From an uncultured Phycisphaerales bacterium (GTDB taxonomy: Bacteria > Planctomycetota > Phycisphaerae > Tepidisphaerales > Tepidisphaeraceae), in contig CAIQIQ010000121.1 in NCBI GenBank assembly GCA_903871935.1, positions 1 through 64,000 on the forward strand: a DNA stretch of 64,000 nucleotides, written 5' to 3'. The notes beneath the pieces were generated by a model that saw nothing but the letters and a program-made list of their open reading frames with translations, did not search any database and was not told the origin of the DNA. How positions within the stretch are numbered: position 1 is the first letter of the stretch; every line of letters starts with the position of its first letter. Below are positions 1-9,629 of the stretch, one piece after another. The position numbers and the translations under genes are program-made.

Positions 1-351
1 ATCTGGGAGAGTATGCGGCGGTTTTTAAGCCCGCTTACTTTGCTGGAAAGATTTGTATAAATATGATGCTCGGTTATTTCGTTCTTCTGAAAAACCGCAA
101 CTTCCCTCCGCCGTGACTTGCCCCAACTCCTGCCATACACGCCATTTATGCGTCGAGTGTCCCGAACTCGACCCCTGCTACATGTAGCATGCGTGTCTGA
201 CTTCTGACTACTGTCTTCTGACTCCCGACTTCTTCCACCCGTCCTGAGCATCTTCCCTGACAGTTAGGTCCGCCCCACATTCTCGCACGATCATCGCTTC
301 CGCCGACAACGCCCATCGGGTAGAGTGGTTCCTCTTTTACAAGGAGTCCTT
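1..351. other. non-coding stretch before the first gene
   Basis: I see no convincing gene here. Positions 195-232 hold a low-complexity run in which CTTCTGACT and close variants recur, the kind of simple spacer repeat seen again at 13781-13812. The last bases carry the Shine-Dalgarno of the following PPIase gene (AAGGAG, 341-346). Confidence 0.5.
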
Positions 352-1311
352 TTGACGAAAGTGTTTGCTGCCCTTGCGCTGCTTGCCCCCGTGTCGCTGG
401 CGCTGGCTCAGAACGCCGCTGCCCCGGCCGTTCCGGGCGCAGTTCCCGCCGCTTCCGCCCCCGTGGCCGCCGCTGTCAGTCCTGATACGGTGGTCATTCA
501 GGTGGGCGACGAAAAGTTGACCGCCAAGCAATTTGCCGATCTGCTGGGCCCACAGGCGGCGGCGCTTCCGCCGGCTCACAGGGCGCAGGTGGGTGATCAA
601 ATCGTGCAGCTTATGCTGCTCGCCCAGGAAGCCAGGAAACGCGGCTTTGAGAATGACTTCCGCGTCCACATGGCTACGCAGCAGGCGCTGGCGCAGATCC
701 TGGTGGAGAACGTAACCAAGCCCTACGACGAGGCGACGCTCAAGACGATGTATGATGCGGATAAGTCGAAATTCGAGCAGGTCAAAGCGCGCCACATTCT
801 GATCCGGGCCGAGGGGTCACCCGCGCCGGCCGCTCCCGGTACGAAAGAACTCACCGACGCCGAAGCCAAAGCCAAGGCAGTTGCGATCCGCGATCGAATC
901 GTGAACAAGAAAGAGGACTTCGCCACCGTCGCCAAGGCCGAAAGTGATGAACCGGCCGCGAAGACCAGCGGCGGCGATCTCGGTTTCTTCGGCCGCGGCA
1001 TGATGTCTCCTGCATTCGAGCAGGCGGCGTTCGCCCTGAAGGATGGCGAGATCTCCGAACCGGTGAAGACTCAGTTCGGCTGGCACATCATTCAGACCCA
1101 GGAGCGCAAGACGCCCGCCTTGGAAGAGGTGAAAGCTGAAGATGCCCAGCGGGGCGGCCAGAAGAAAATCACCGATCTGATCGCCCAGCTTAAGAAAGCC
1201 GGCAATGTGAAGCTCGATGATGCGTTCTTCAGTGCCCCGGCAGCACAGCCGACGATGCCGGCCCTGCCTCCCGGCCACCCGGCCATGCCTCCGGCAGCGC
1301 CCGCGAAGTAA
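352..1311 (+). CDS. exported parvulin-type peptidyl-prolyl isomerase (SurA/PrsA-like)
   Basis: Periplasmic folding catalyst, 319 aa. An N-terminal signal peptide (about residues 1-20, hydrophobic AALALLAPVSLALA) is followed by an Ala/Pro linker, a helical SurA/PrsA-like N domain that includes the segment LTAKQFADLL, and a rotamase core. The core shows KARHILIRAEG at its start and the hallmark DLGFFGRGMMSPAFEQAAF and FGWHIIQTQER at its end. The C-terminus is Pro/Ala/Met rich. I chose the TTG at 352 because AAGGAG lies 5 nt upstream; the in-frame GTG at 325 has no such site and would prefix the signal peptide. A very strong terminator follows at once, so it is probably a single-gene transcript. 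The family is clear; the client proteins are unknown. Confidence 0.88.
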   Translation: MTKVFAALALLAPVSLALAQNAAAPAVPGAVPAASAPVAAAVSPDTVVIQVGDEKLTAKQFADLLGPQAAALPPAHRAQVGDQIVQLMLLAQEARKRGFENDFRVHMATQQALAQILVENVTKPYDEATLKTMYDADKSKFEQVKARHILIRAEGSPAPAAPGTKELTDAEAKAKAVAIRDRIVNKKEDFATVAKAESDEPAAKTSGGDLGFFGRGMMSPAFEQAAFALKDGEISEPVKTQFGWHIIQTQERKTPALEEVKAEDAQRGGQKKITDLIAQLKKAGNVKLDDAFFSAPAAQPTMPALPPGHPAMPPAAPAK

Positions 1312-1334
1312 GTGATCTGACATTATTATCGCAG

Positions 1335-1372
1335 GTTGCACGGCGGCCATCTGCCGCCGTGCAACATTTTTT
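1335..1372 (+). terminator. strong rho-independent terminator after the PPIase gene
   Basis: GTTGCACGGCGGC and GCCGCCGTGCAAC form a perfect 13-bp stem around a 5-nt loop (1335-1365), followed by ATTTTTT. It sits 24 nt after the PPIase stop codon. Confidence 0.95.
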
Positions 1373-1441
1373 GGGGTACAGCATGGGCGAAGAGCGGACA
1401 GGATACCGCGGATGCGGACGCGCGCCGCACGATGAACCATT

Positions 1442-2485
1442 TCACGATTCCGGGCGGAGATAATCAACCGGCTCTGATGAAGGTGGCGCCTTTCCAGTCA
1501 GGGCGGCAATGATCCGCCCGGTATGAATGTGGCAGTTCTCGATGAACAACCGATACTGTTCCTGCATTCCACCAACCGCAGTGCCGGCAACGAAGACATC
1601 CGGCACGTTCGTCTCCATCGTTGCTTCGTTGATCTTGGGCACCTCACGCTCGCCAACAAGTTCCACGCCCGCCATTCTGGCAAGGCTCATGTCGGCATGG
1701 AACCCGATCTGCAGCAGGACGAAATCCGTCTCGATGGTCCGCTGTACACCCGTCTGCACGTCGCGGAGCGTCACAGTTGAACCATCGATGGCAACAGGCA
1801 CCGTGCCCCAATGCGCGGCAATCTGGCCAGAACTGATAAGCCCGCTGATTTCAGGATAGAGCCAATACTTAATGTGAGCCGAATCAAGGGCAGGGCGGCG
1901 ATAGGAGATCGAGACCTGTGCTCCGGCATGGTGGCAGCGCAGGGCCGCTTCCACCGCGGAGTTCTTTCCGCCGACGACGAGCAGCTTCCGCCGGAAGTAA
2001 AGATGCGGATCGGTGAAACGGTGATGCACGCAGTTCTGATTCTCTCCGGTGATTCCGAGCTTCCGCGGGCCGGCGGTCCCGCCGGTCGCCAGGATCAGCT
2101 TCCTGACGCGACACCGGTTCGGGCCATGGATCGCTTCAGTGTTGAGAATGAAGCCGCCGGGCTCGCGCACAATCGCATTGACGCGCTCATAGGTGCGGAT
2201 CTGCAGATCGAACTGCTGTACGATTGTCCGCAGGTAATTCAGATACTGCTCGCGCGTACACTTGGTCTGATCCGGCGTTTGCAGCGGAACGCCAGCGATG
2301 GCGATGCGTTCATTGGAGGAGAAGAAACGCGTACCCGGGGCAAAACCAACGATCGTCTGCCCGATCTGACCCGCGTCGAGATGGACATAGTCCAGCCCCG
2401 CCTGTCTGAGTGCGACGGCTATCTCAATCCCCACCGGTCCGGCTCCAATCAAGGCGATCTGGGCGTATGTATCAGTTTGGCTCAT
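1442..2485 (-). CDS. YpdA-like FAD/NAD(P)-dependent oxidoreductase
   Basis: Flavoprotein of 347 aa resembling the YpdA (putative bacillithiol disulfide reductase) group. It has an N-terminal FAD site GAGPVG (residues 14-19) in ALIGAGPVGIEIAVALRQAG, the family-typical FFSSNERIAIAGVP segment near residue 55, a second dinucleotide fold VVGGKNSAVEAAL near residue 172, and a late VFVAGTAVGG. There is no thioredoxin-reductase CxxC, which fits YpdA rather than TrxB. Its ATG overlaps the stop of the upstream kinase gene as ATGA, so the two are probably translated together. Whether this organism makes bacillithiol cannot be told from the window, so the substrate is left open. Confidence 0.8.
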   Translation of the reverse strand: MSQTDTYAQIALIGAGPVGIEIAVALRQAGLDYVHLDAGQIGQTIVGFAPGTRFFSSNERIAIAGVPLQTPDQTKCTREQYLNYLRTIVQQFDLQIRTYERVNAIVREPGGFILNTEAIHGPNRCRVRKLILATGGTAGPRKLGITGENQNCVHHRFTDPHLYFRRKLLVVGGKNSAVEAALRCHHAGAQVSISYRRPALDSAHIKYWLYPEISGLISSGQIAAHWGTVPVAIDGSTVTLRDVQTGVQRTIETDFVLLQIGFHADMSLARMAGVELVGEREVPKINEATMETNVPDVFVAGTAVGGMQEQYRLFIENCHIHTGRIIAALTGKAPPSSEPVDYLRPES

Positions 2486-3351
2486 CCGGCTGCCGCCAGT
2501 GCTGGTTGTTCCCTAAGGGTCTCCATGCCTATCAGCTCCAGGCGGGGAGCAATCTGGGCGAAACTCTCCGGGCGACGGCGTTCATCAGGTTGGATACATG
2601 CCATGATCAGATCCGAGACAGGCCGCGAAATCCGGGGGTTTATCTCCATCGGCGGTATCGCGCGGCTGCACATGGGCAGCGCTTCCTCGGGCGCGATGGC
2701 GGGAACCAGTTCACCCGTGAGGAGCCAGTAGAGCGTTGCGCCGAAGCCGTATATGTCGGTCTTTGGCGAGAGAGGCATTCGTCGCGTCTGCTCGGGTGCC
2801 ATGAAATCGCGCGTGCCAGATGCATGTGCCTTGCGGTGGCCGATGGGGCAGCTCTGTCCAAGGTCGATGAGCTTGATGCGGTCGTCGCGCATGGCCAGGA
2901 TGTTCCCCGGCTTGACGTCGCAGTGAATGAAGCGGCAGCGGTGCATGGCTGCCAAAGCATAGGCAACCTGGCCAAACCAGGCGAGAGATTGTCCGATGCT
3001 CAGCCCGGGCAGCCTCCGGATCGGCGCGCCGTCGATGAACTCCATCACCAGAGCAGCCTCAGCCAGCTCGCCTTGAGCATTGAGTTCCATTTCAAGGCTC
3101 TGGACGCGGCGAACGCCGGGGTGCGAGATCACTCGCGAAAACTCCAACTCATTCTGGAGTTGCGCCACCATACGTGTGGAACGAGCATCGCGGAATTGCA
3201 CATGCTTGATGGCGACGCGCTGACCGTCGGTATCGAAAGCGCTATAGAGTTCGGCGCTGGCGCTGTGGCCGATCCTAGCCTGGATGGTGTAACCAAGGAT
3301 GCTGCCCGGCTGGGCATGGATCTGAGCCGCAGATTGGATGGTTTGATGCAT
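2482..3351 (-). CDS. cytosolic Ser/Thr protein kinase with altered catalytic motifs
   Basis: Hanks-type kinase domain, 289 aa, no membrane segment. The ATP lysine is in VAIKH (K49). The catalytic loop reads HCDVKPGN (143-150), with Cys where HRD has Arg; the metal loop is DLG (163-165) instead of DFG; APE is present as MAPEQ; the glycine loop IGHSASAELY is degenerate. The catalytic Asp (D145) and metal Asp (D163) remain, so activity is plausible. I start at the ATG at 3351, which has GGAG 5 nt upstream; the longer TTG start at 3390 has no ribosome site. The ATGA overlap with the downstream flavoprotein gene suggests a functional pair. Confidence 0.85.
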   Translation of the reverse strand: MHQTIQSAAQIHAQPGSILGYTIQARIGHSASAELYSAFDTDGQRVAIKHVQFRDARSTRMVAQLQNELEFSRVISHPGVRRVQSLEMELNAQGELAEAALVMEFIDGAPIRRLPGLSIGQSLAWFGQVAYALAAMHRCRFIHCDVKPGNILAMRDDRIKLIDLGQSCPIGHRKAHASGTRDFMAPEQTRRMPLSPKTDIYGFGATLYWLLTGELVPAIAPEEALPMCSRAIPPMEINPRISRPVSDLIMACIQPDERRRPESFAQIAPRLELIGMETLREQPALAAAG

Positions 3352-3837
3352 GAGTTCTCCGAATGCAAAGGGCACCCAGATGGCGTTCAAAAGCCAACGT
3401 CAGGAACATCCTGAAACGCACTCAACATCGAGTACGACACAAAATGGAGGTGGAATCGCGCCGTGGATTGGCACCTTGAATGACAGACACAAACTCGCTC
3501 GCGAGAGATCAGCGAGAAGTCGGCCCCCATGGCCGGACAGAGTGGTCATCGTGACCACGCTCATATCATGCGCGAAAAGAGCTTCGCTAGCAAGACAAAT
3601 CTGCGACGATTTTATCTGCAACTTGGTTCGTACATATCATTGATGCGATCTGGCCTTCGCGTGACGTAAGAGCTGAAAATAGCTGTGGTTATGGCGTATT
3701 CGGACAATAAAAGAGATAGGTGATGCCTCCCAGGCTCAGATTGAGCATCTGCGGTTGGTCGGATCACGTACTACGCCTGCTCGAGGATGCGCCGGGGATT
3801 GCCTGACCAGTGAGATTTGGGTATTGGTCATAGATTC
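3352..3837. other. 486-nt intergenic region, no gene seen
   Basis: Divergent spacer between the kinase (minus) and tmk (plus). It is less GC-rich than its surroundings around 3590-3720. The short open frames here have poor composition and no ribosome-binding sites. I could not pick a confident promoter. Confidence 0.5.
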
Positions 3838-4476
3838 ATGCAGCATCTTAAAGGCAAGTTCATCGTTCTTGACGGGCCCGAAGGGTGCGGGAAGAGCACA
3901 CAACTTCGGCTGCTGGCGGATTATCTACGCAGCAATCATGTGGACGTGACGACGGTGCGAGATCCTGGCGCCACGCGGATTGGCGAGCAGGTTCGGGCGA
4001 TCCTGCTGAACCCAGAGAACACTGAGATGGGAATGCGCTGTGAGATGATGCTCTATATGTCAGCACGGGCGCAGATGATGAAAGAGGTGATTGCCCCAGC
4101 GCTGGCGCAAGGGAAGTGCGTGCTGTGCGATCGGTTCGTTTCCAGCACGCTGGCGTATCAGTTGGGCGGCGATGGGCTCACATTCGAAGAGATCCATGCT
4201 ACGGCGGACATTGCGATATCTCATCGCTGGCCGGATCTGACGATCATCCTCGATATCGCGCCGGAGAAGAGCTTCGCACGGTTGAACCGCGCCAAGGATC
4301 GGCTCGAACAGCGGCCGCTGGCGTATCACCAGCAGGTGTACGCAAACTACCTCGCGCAGGCGAAGGCCGACCCGGCCAAGTATCGGCTCGTCAATGCCGA
4401 TGCCGACCTGCACGAGGTCCATCGGGCAATTGTTCAGTGCCTGTCTCTGTCATCACCGGGCTTCACATCTCTCTGA
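3838..4476 (+). CDS. tmk: thymidylate kinase
   Basis: Phosphorylates dTMP to dTDP, 212 aa, a normal length. The P-loop DGPEGCGKST is at residues 12-21, the dTMP-binding stretch RDPGATRIGEQVR follows, the DR(F/Y) motif is CDRFVSSTLAYQ, and the lid reads AKDRLEQRPLAYHQQVY. The ATG at 3838 gives the standard N-terminus; the upstream TTG at 3817 would add seven residues, and no clear Shine-Dalgarno supports either. The 3' end overlaps the convergent YXWGXW gene by 43 nt. Confidence 0.93.
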   Translation: MQHLKGKFIVLDGPEGCGKSTQLRLLADYLRSNHVDVTTVRDPGATRIGEQVRAILLNPENTEMGMRCEMMLYMSARAQMMKEVIAPALAQGKCVLCDRFVSSTLAYQLGGDGLTFEEIHATADIAISHRWPDLTIILDIAPEKSFARLNRAKDRLEQRPLAYHQQVYANYLAQAKADPAKYRLVNADADLHEVHRAIVQCLSLSSPGFTSL

Positions 4477-6029
4477 GAATCGCCGCGACGATTGGAATCA
4501 CTTGGCGTCTGGGATCCCTTAGGTGCCCCGCGGCCTGGCGATGTGCCCGGAGTGTCACGCTGATCATCGGCAATCGGGCGCGACCGCACGGTCACACGAT
4601 CCGACTTGCCGGATGCGCTATCCGGTTTCTGGACCGGAGGCGCTGTTCGCTCCGCTCGCTGCCCCGGCATCGGCTGAGTATTACCGTGATCGGTTGGCGT
4701 CATCGAGCCGCCCTTTCGGTCGGGCGGCGCTACCGGGGCGCGACGATCGGCGGGCGACTGCGGGCCCTTTATGGACTCCCAGCCGATCCGCTCATCGCGG
4801 AACTTGTTCGCATCGCTGGCCTGCCGAGCTACCGTTGCCCGCGTTTCCGGGGTGACGTGCTCGAATCTTACCGGGGCTGATTTGCTGGCGACCACCGTGT
4901 TCAGCGGGCGGGCGAACTCCATCGTCCGGCGTTGCTGCTCGGGCGCGTGCGACACGCGCTGCTGCATCTCGGTGTACGTCCTGGCGGGACGCATATCCAC
5001 GTGTGCCCTGCGGTCATCGTAATCGCGGCGGAGGTGCCGTTCCCAGTCCGGATCGCTCCGGCCATGCTGCCAGCGGTCATGCACGAAGATCGGGTCGGAC
5101 CACTGGTGATGCCTGTCGACGTCAAACCACGCGTAGATGCCAAGGCGCGCGTAGCCGCTGTCGTAGTAGTCGCCGAAGTAGTAGTGATGGTACTGTGGAT
5201 AGACGAACAAGCTGCCGGTCATCAGGCTTACATCAATCGTGATGCTCGGCGAGAACGCAAAGCCTGCACGGAAATGCACTCCGGGCGCGAATGCCACGGG
5301 TGCAAAGAGAACGCCACGGTGTCCAAGGTCATAATCCCAGTGTCCGGCGACAAAAATGTGGCCGCGCGGCGTACGGATGAAGTGCGACGGCATCCACACC
5401 CAGCCGGGCTGAGCCTGAAGCCAGTATCCACGCCGCAGCACGTAGCGCCCGTCAACCCAGTAGTAGCACGATGGAACCCAGATGGTGTCCGCCACAACCG
5501 TTTCGCTCGGTGCTGGCTCGGCGATTTCCGGAGGGGCAGGCAAGTACTCGATTGCCTGATTGGCTGAAGGGGTCCAGAACCCCGGGATCCACTGCCACTG
5601 GCCCGTGGTGTTCGTCCAGTACCCCGATACCCACGACATGCCAGGCGGAGCGACGCGCCAGCAGCCGCTGACCCAGATGTACCCATGGCGGTCGGCATCC
5701 CATGCCCAGTAGCCAGGGACCCAGGCGACACTGCCGCCAACCGGCCGCTCATCGGGCGGAGTCTCCACAATGTTCGGCGGCGGGGCGGTGGTCGTGCCCA
5801 TGGCATCCTGCGTGTCCGTGACCACCGGTTGCGCAAATGATTCGTGCACCGGACCGCGCGTCAGGGCCTCAGGTTGCTCCTCGGCCGGAGTTGGTGGCGC
5901 AACGGCATCTTGCGCCCACGCGGATGCCGGCTCAAGCAATCTGGCTGACCATGAGCAATTCATCATCAGCGCAGCAAGTACCAACGCACCGGCCGCAACA
6001 GACCATTTCACATCTTGTGTCACGCGCAT
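4434..6029 (-). CDS. exported YXWGXW-repeat protein
   Basis: A 531-aa secreted or surface protein of unknown role. After a signal peptide (about residues 1-40) come tandem WVPGYWAW, WVSGCWRV, WVSGYWTN and WIPGFWTP units near residues 100-165, the YXWGXW/WXXGXW repeat seen in many planctomycetes and proteobacteria. A second Trp/Tyr-rich block runs from about 190 to 270. The C-terminal third is charged, rich in Arg, Pro, Asp and Gln, and probably disordered. GGAGGG 5 nt before the ATG at 6029 decides the start over the upstream in-frame ATG at 6056. Its last 43 nt overlap tmk on the other strand. Confidence 0.8.
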   Translation of the reverse strand: MRVTQDVKWSVAAGALVLAALMMNCSWSARLLEPASAWAQDAVAPPTPAEEQPEALTRGPVHESFAQPVVTDTQDAMGTTTAPPPNIVETPPDERPVGGSVAWVPGYWAWDADRHGYIWVSGCWRVAPPGMSWVSGYWTNTTGQWQWIPGFWTPSANQAIEYLPAPPEIAEPAPSETVVADTIWVPSCYYWVDGRYVLRRGYWLQAQPGWVWMPSHFIRTPRGHIFVAGHWDYDLGHRGVLFAPVAFAPGVHFRAGFAFSPSITIDVSLMTGSLFVYPQYHHYYFGDYYDSGYARLGIYAWFDVDRHHQWSDPIFVHDRWQHGRSDPDWERHLRRDYDDRRAHVDMRPARTYTEMQQRVSHAPEQQRRTMEFARPLNTVVASKSAPVRFEHVTPETRATVARQASDANKFRDERIGWESIKGPQSPADRRAPVAPPDRKGGSMTPTDHGNTQPMPGQRAERTAPPVQKPDSASGKSDRVTVRSRPIADDQRDTPGTSPGRGAPKGSQTPSDSNRRGDSQRDVKPGDDRDRH

Positions 6030-6222
6030 GATGGCCCTCCATAGTCCAAACTGCATTCCCCACGATACACCGGCACAGCGAAACCTATTCCCCGGCCATC
6101 CAATGCAGGGGCCGCTGGCGCTTGTGAGATCACAGAGAACGACGTTCCAATCTCAAGCAAAATGCTATCCTGTCAGACTGTGGAGGCAAGCGTTTGGTTA
6201 GTTTCATCTCGCGTCCAGTTCG

Positions 6223-7317
6223 CTACTTCAGGCGTTTGGCGGCTTGCTCCGCGACGATCTGTGAGACGCGGGCATCAAACGAATCGGCGTTGGCGGGAGC
6301 TTTCTTGCGCTCGGCGGCGATGTAGTCGTCGCGCTGGCGCGAGAGTTCCGTCAGTTGAGTGTTGATTTTGTCGCGTTTGGCCTGTTGTTCCTGGACGTAG
6401 CTCCTGCGCTGCTCGGGAGTGAGCTTCTTCATGTCTTCGGGCAGGTCAGCTTCTTTTACGGCCTCGAGCTTGACCGTTCCCTCCTTCATGTCGGCCAGCA
6501 GATCGCCGCGGCCCTGGATCGCCTTGCCGCCGGAGCGCAGGTTGTAGGTGGCGCGATCGGCGGCGGCCGGGGCGGGCGAGGCCGAGGGCATCGCCATCTT
6601 GGACATTGCCTCGTGCTGTGCAGTGGCCGAGCCATATGTCACGACGGTCGTGCTCACTTCGCCGCTGAGTTTGGCGATCTGGGCATCAAAGGGCGTGGTG
6701 ACGGCCACCATGTCTCCGGTTTGGGAAAGCTGCACGAACTGTCCCTCAGACAAGCGGGCGATTTCCTGCCAGACGGGCGTGGTGCTGCTCTCGGTGCCGC
6801 ACTGGATCGTGTTGATGATGATCCCTTGACGAGCGGCATCCTGGCAGGAGACCTGGTACTTCACATCATTCTTGTAGTCCATGTGCGGAGGGTAGTCGCC
6901 GACGAGGAAGATCACTCGCAGAGATCCATCACCTTTGCTCCAGTGCAACTTGTGTACAGCGTCATCCAATGCCTGGTTCACCGATTCGGGCCCATCACCG
7001 CCGCCACCGGCGGAGAAGGAGCGGAGATTGGTGTAGACCGTGTCGATGTCGTCGGTGAGCTCGAAGGACTTGGTGATGTATTCATCGCCACGGTCGCGGT
7101 AGGTCACCAGGCCGATGCGCAGATCGGGCGATGGTTTGCGGCTGACGAAGTCATTGGCGATCGACCAGATCTTCTGCTTGGCGCCCTCGATCAGTCCACC
7201 CATCGATCCGGTTGAGTCAAGCACGAACGCCACCTCGATGCGGGGCTTTTCGGCGGCGAGAGCGGGGCAGCACACGGCCGCGACCGCGGCCACGATCAAT
7301 GCAATTCTCATGTACAT
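6223..7317 (-). CDS. secreted von Willebrand factor A domain protein
   Basis: A 364-aa exported vWA protein. A signal peptide ending near ALAA is followed directly by the vWA domain with MIDAS motif DSTGSMGG (from residue 34), GLVTYRDRGDEY and VIFLVGDYPPH. The C-terminal region is Gln/Lys/Arg-rich helix, possibly coiled coil. GAGG upstream of the ATG at 7317 selects it. It starts 8 nt after the VIT-vWA gene ends, so the two are surely one operon. No catalytic residues are visible; an adhesion or scaffolding role is an inference from the fold. Confidence 0.82.
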   Translation of the reverse strand: MYMRIALIVAAVAAVCCPALAAEKPRIEVAFVLDSTGSMGGLIEGAKQKIWSIANDFVSRKPSPDLRIGLVTYRDRGDEYITKSFELTDDIDTVYTNLRSFSAGGGGDGPESVNQALDDAVHKLHWSKGDGSLRVIFLVGDYPPHMDYKNDVKYQVSCQDAARQGIIINTIQCGTESSTTPVWQEIARLSEGQFVQLSQTGDMVAVTTPFDAQIAKLSGEVSTTVVTYGSATAQHEAMSKMAMPSASPAPAAADRATYNLRSGGKAIQGRGDLLADMKEGTVKLEAVKEADLPEDMKKLTPEQRRSYVQEQQAKRDKINTQLTELSRQRDDYIAAERKKAPANADSFDARVSQIVAEQAAKRLK

Positions 7318-7325
7318 GGTTTCCT

Positions 7326-9629
7326 CTATCGAATCTGGTACAGCGTATCTCCGATGACAACATCGACTTCCGTTCCCAGCGACAGCCACGGGGCGGCTTC
7401 GCGATTGGCCGAGACCAGGGCGAAGTATTCATCGCTGCCGAGCTTGATCTGCTGCTGCTTGAGGCCCTTCTGCGTCTGGGCGGTACCATCGACCCAGACG
7501 TTGCCGTTCTGGTAGAACGCCCGGCCGTTGACGACGCGGAGATTCTGCCCGCTGGCCGCCTGCTGCGTTCGGTATCCCTGCTCCGCCGGCGCGGGGCTGG
7601 CTGCTACGGCGGAGGGCATCGCCTGGACCGACTGCGACGTGTTCCAGCTCCCCTTCATGTCTCCCAGTCGCTGCGCGTTGTTGACGGCCCGGGCGCCGGA
7701 ACGGGCACCCATGCCGCCTCCGCCCATGGCGCCTCCACCCATGCCGCCTCGACCGCCGCCGGCTGCCTCAGCCTTAGCTGAGCCATAGAACCCGAAGGCA
7801 TCATCGCGCATCGCACGGCTCTCTTCGATCTGCCGCATGCTTCGCATCCCCATTGGCACGTGTCTCCGGTCTTCATCTTCCAGAATCAGGTACGCCGTGT
7901 ATGGCGTCACGATTCCGTAGCGACGGGCAAGCTGCGTTACTTCATCCTTCAACTCTCCCGACTCACCATGCATGCGGATCTCATCGAGGAGCCAACCCAC
8001 CCGGCGCGTGGCCCAAAGCCGCGGCACGAACTCGTAGCGTGTATCGCGTTCGGGCAACTCAACATCCTCGGCGACCACGATGTCTCTCCCGGCCATCGTT
8101 CCCGACAGCTTGACGGCTGTTCTGAGCGAACCGCGCTCGGTCTTGTACTTTCCCATCACGATCAACTGCTCTCCGTAGAACAGATCCGGCAGCTCCTTGG
8201 GATAAACCTGTTGCAGCGATACGCCATTCATCTCCAGTCTGAGATTCGTTAACGCGGGCTCTTTGATCTTGGTGTAGAAGCTGGAGAGCTTGACCTCCAG
8301 ATCCTCATTGGGAAGTACGTATTGGCTGGAGCCGCGCGTGTCCTGAGCGATGCGATCCAGCAGATGCGTGTTCACATCGGTCCCCACACCGAAGGTGAAG
8401 ATTCGCGGGGCGGCGCTGTGCGTTGCCCTGGCGACGAGGCGGTCCTCGTCGGTCTCGCCGACGGTCGGCAGGCCGTCGGTCATGAAGACCATGACGTATG
8501 GCCGGGACGAATCGCTCGAGGGGCGGGCCTTGAGCGCCTGAGTGAGGGCATCGCCGATGGCGGTGCCGCCGATGGGCTTGAGATTGTGGACAAACTCGCG
8601 TGCTTTGCTCAGGTGGTGCGCGTCGGCCGGCTGCAGGCTGTCGAACAGTGGCTCGGATTCGGTCGAGAAGCGGATGATCTGGAAATGGTCCTGCTCGTTC
8701 AGGTTGGCCAGGCAGAATTCCATGGCTTTCTTCGCCTGCTCGAGTTTGCCGTTCTGAGCCATCGAGCCGGAGGTGTCGAGGACGAAGCAGATGTCCTTGG
8801 CCGGGGCTGGGCCGCCCGCTCGCACCATGCCCGGCGATGGCAGAAGCATGAAGAAGCCTTCGCCTTCGCCCTCCCGGTCATCGCGATAGGAGAGGAGATC
8901 CATGCCGATGCCGTCGTTGCCGGTGGAGAAGACGACCTTGAAGTCGGTGTCCGGGCGGACGTTGCGCTCTTCCCAGCCGATCACCGCCCGCTTGTCGCCA
9001 TCGCGTTTTACTTCAGCGCTGTGGCTGGGGCAGTAGACACTCTTGAGCGGCCGCTTGGCCTCGAGTTCCACCTTTACCGAGACATCGCCGATGGGCTTGG
9101 AACTGAACTTCTCGGTGTTCAGCGGGTAGACGTATTCAACCAGGCCGCCGTCGGATCTGAGGATCTGGGTGTAGCGGATCTTGATGTGCTTGCGGCTGTG
9201 GGGCTCGATGGGGAAGACGCGAACCTTGAAGGCATCGCGGCCGACGTATTCGAGCAGGGCAGGGTCGCGATGGCGACGGACGATCTCCTCGTAGATGCTC
9301 GTGGCCTTGTCGGCCGAGAGAAGCTCGGCGTCGGCCATCTTGCCATCAATGTCCATGGCGAACTTGTCGATGTGAGACCCGGGCGGCAGCGGAAAGAGGT
9401 AGGTTCCCTCCAGTTGGGCGGAGCCGGGATTGATGAATTCCTGATCGACCGTGGTGACGGCGACCTGGGCGTCGATCTTCACGTTCACACGGTGGTAGCC
9501 GACTTCCAGGGGGGCGAAGGGGAAATGCCCGGGGATGATATGGGGCAGGCGTTCGATGATGATCAGGCCATCGGCGAAGAGGGAAGCGGGCAGGAGAATG
9601 GTAACGAGTGTGAGAATCCATCGCAGCAC
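7326..9629 (-). CDS. VIT and vWA domain protein (inter-alpha-trypsin inhibitor heavy-chain-like)
   Basis: An exported protein of 767 aa. Order: signal peptide (1-19); VIT domain (about 35-165) with EGTYLFPLPPGSHIDKFAMD and a basic stretch ending in PHSRKHIKIRYTQ; vWA domain (about 275-440) with MIDAS motif DTSGSM in FVLDTSGSMAQNG and MVFMTDGLPTVGE; then a C-terminal part with a Gly/Met-rich linker (GGMGGGAMGGGGMG). The start is GTG at 9629 with AAAGGAG 7 nt upstream. The vWA gene just downstream is its operon partner. VIT-vWA proteins are common in planctomycetes; the bacterial function is not established. Confidence 0.85.
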   Translation of the reverse strand: MLRWILTLVTILLPASLFADGLIIIERLPHIIPGHFPFAPLEVGYHRVNVKIDAQVAVTTVDQEFINPGSAQLEGTYLFPLPPGSHIDKFAMDIDGKMADAELLSADKATSIYEEIVRRHRDPALLEYVGRDAFKVRVFPIEPHSRKHIKIRYTQILRSDGGLVEYVYPLNTEKFSSKPIGDVSVKVELEAKRPLKSVYCPSHSAEVKRDGDKRAVIGWEERNVRPDTDFKVVFSTGNDGIGMDLLSYRDDREGEGEGFFMLLPSPGMVRAGGPAPAKDICFVLDTSGSMAQNGKLEQAKKAMEFCLANLNEQDHFQIIRFSTESEPLFDSLQPADAHHLSKAREFVHNLKPIGGTAIGDALTQALKARPSSDSSRPYVMVFMTDGLPTVGETDEDRLVARATHSAAPRIFTFGVGTDVNTHLLDRIAQDTRGSSQYVLPNEDLEVKLSSFYTKIKEPALTNLRLEMNGVSLQQVYPKELPDLFYGEQLIVMGKYKTERGSLRTAVKLSGTMAGRDIVVAEDVELPERDTRYEFVPRLWATRRVGWLLDEIRMHGESGELKDEVTQLARRYGIVTPYTAYLILEDEDRRHVPMGMRSMRQIEESRAMRDDAFGFYGSAKAEAAGGGRGGMGGGAMGGGGMGARSGARAVNNAQRLGDMKGSWNTSQSVQAMPSAVAASPAPAEQGYRTQQAASGQNLRVVNGRAFYQNGNVWVDGTAQTQKGLKQQQIKLGSDEYFALVSANREAAPWLSLGTEVDVVIGDTLYQIR

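Noticed and set aside
3350-3643. 97-codon open frame on the plus strand
   Set aside because: It starts inside the kinase gene on the other strand, has poor composition, no ribosome site and no recognisable domain.
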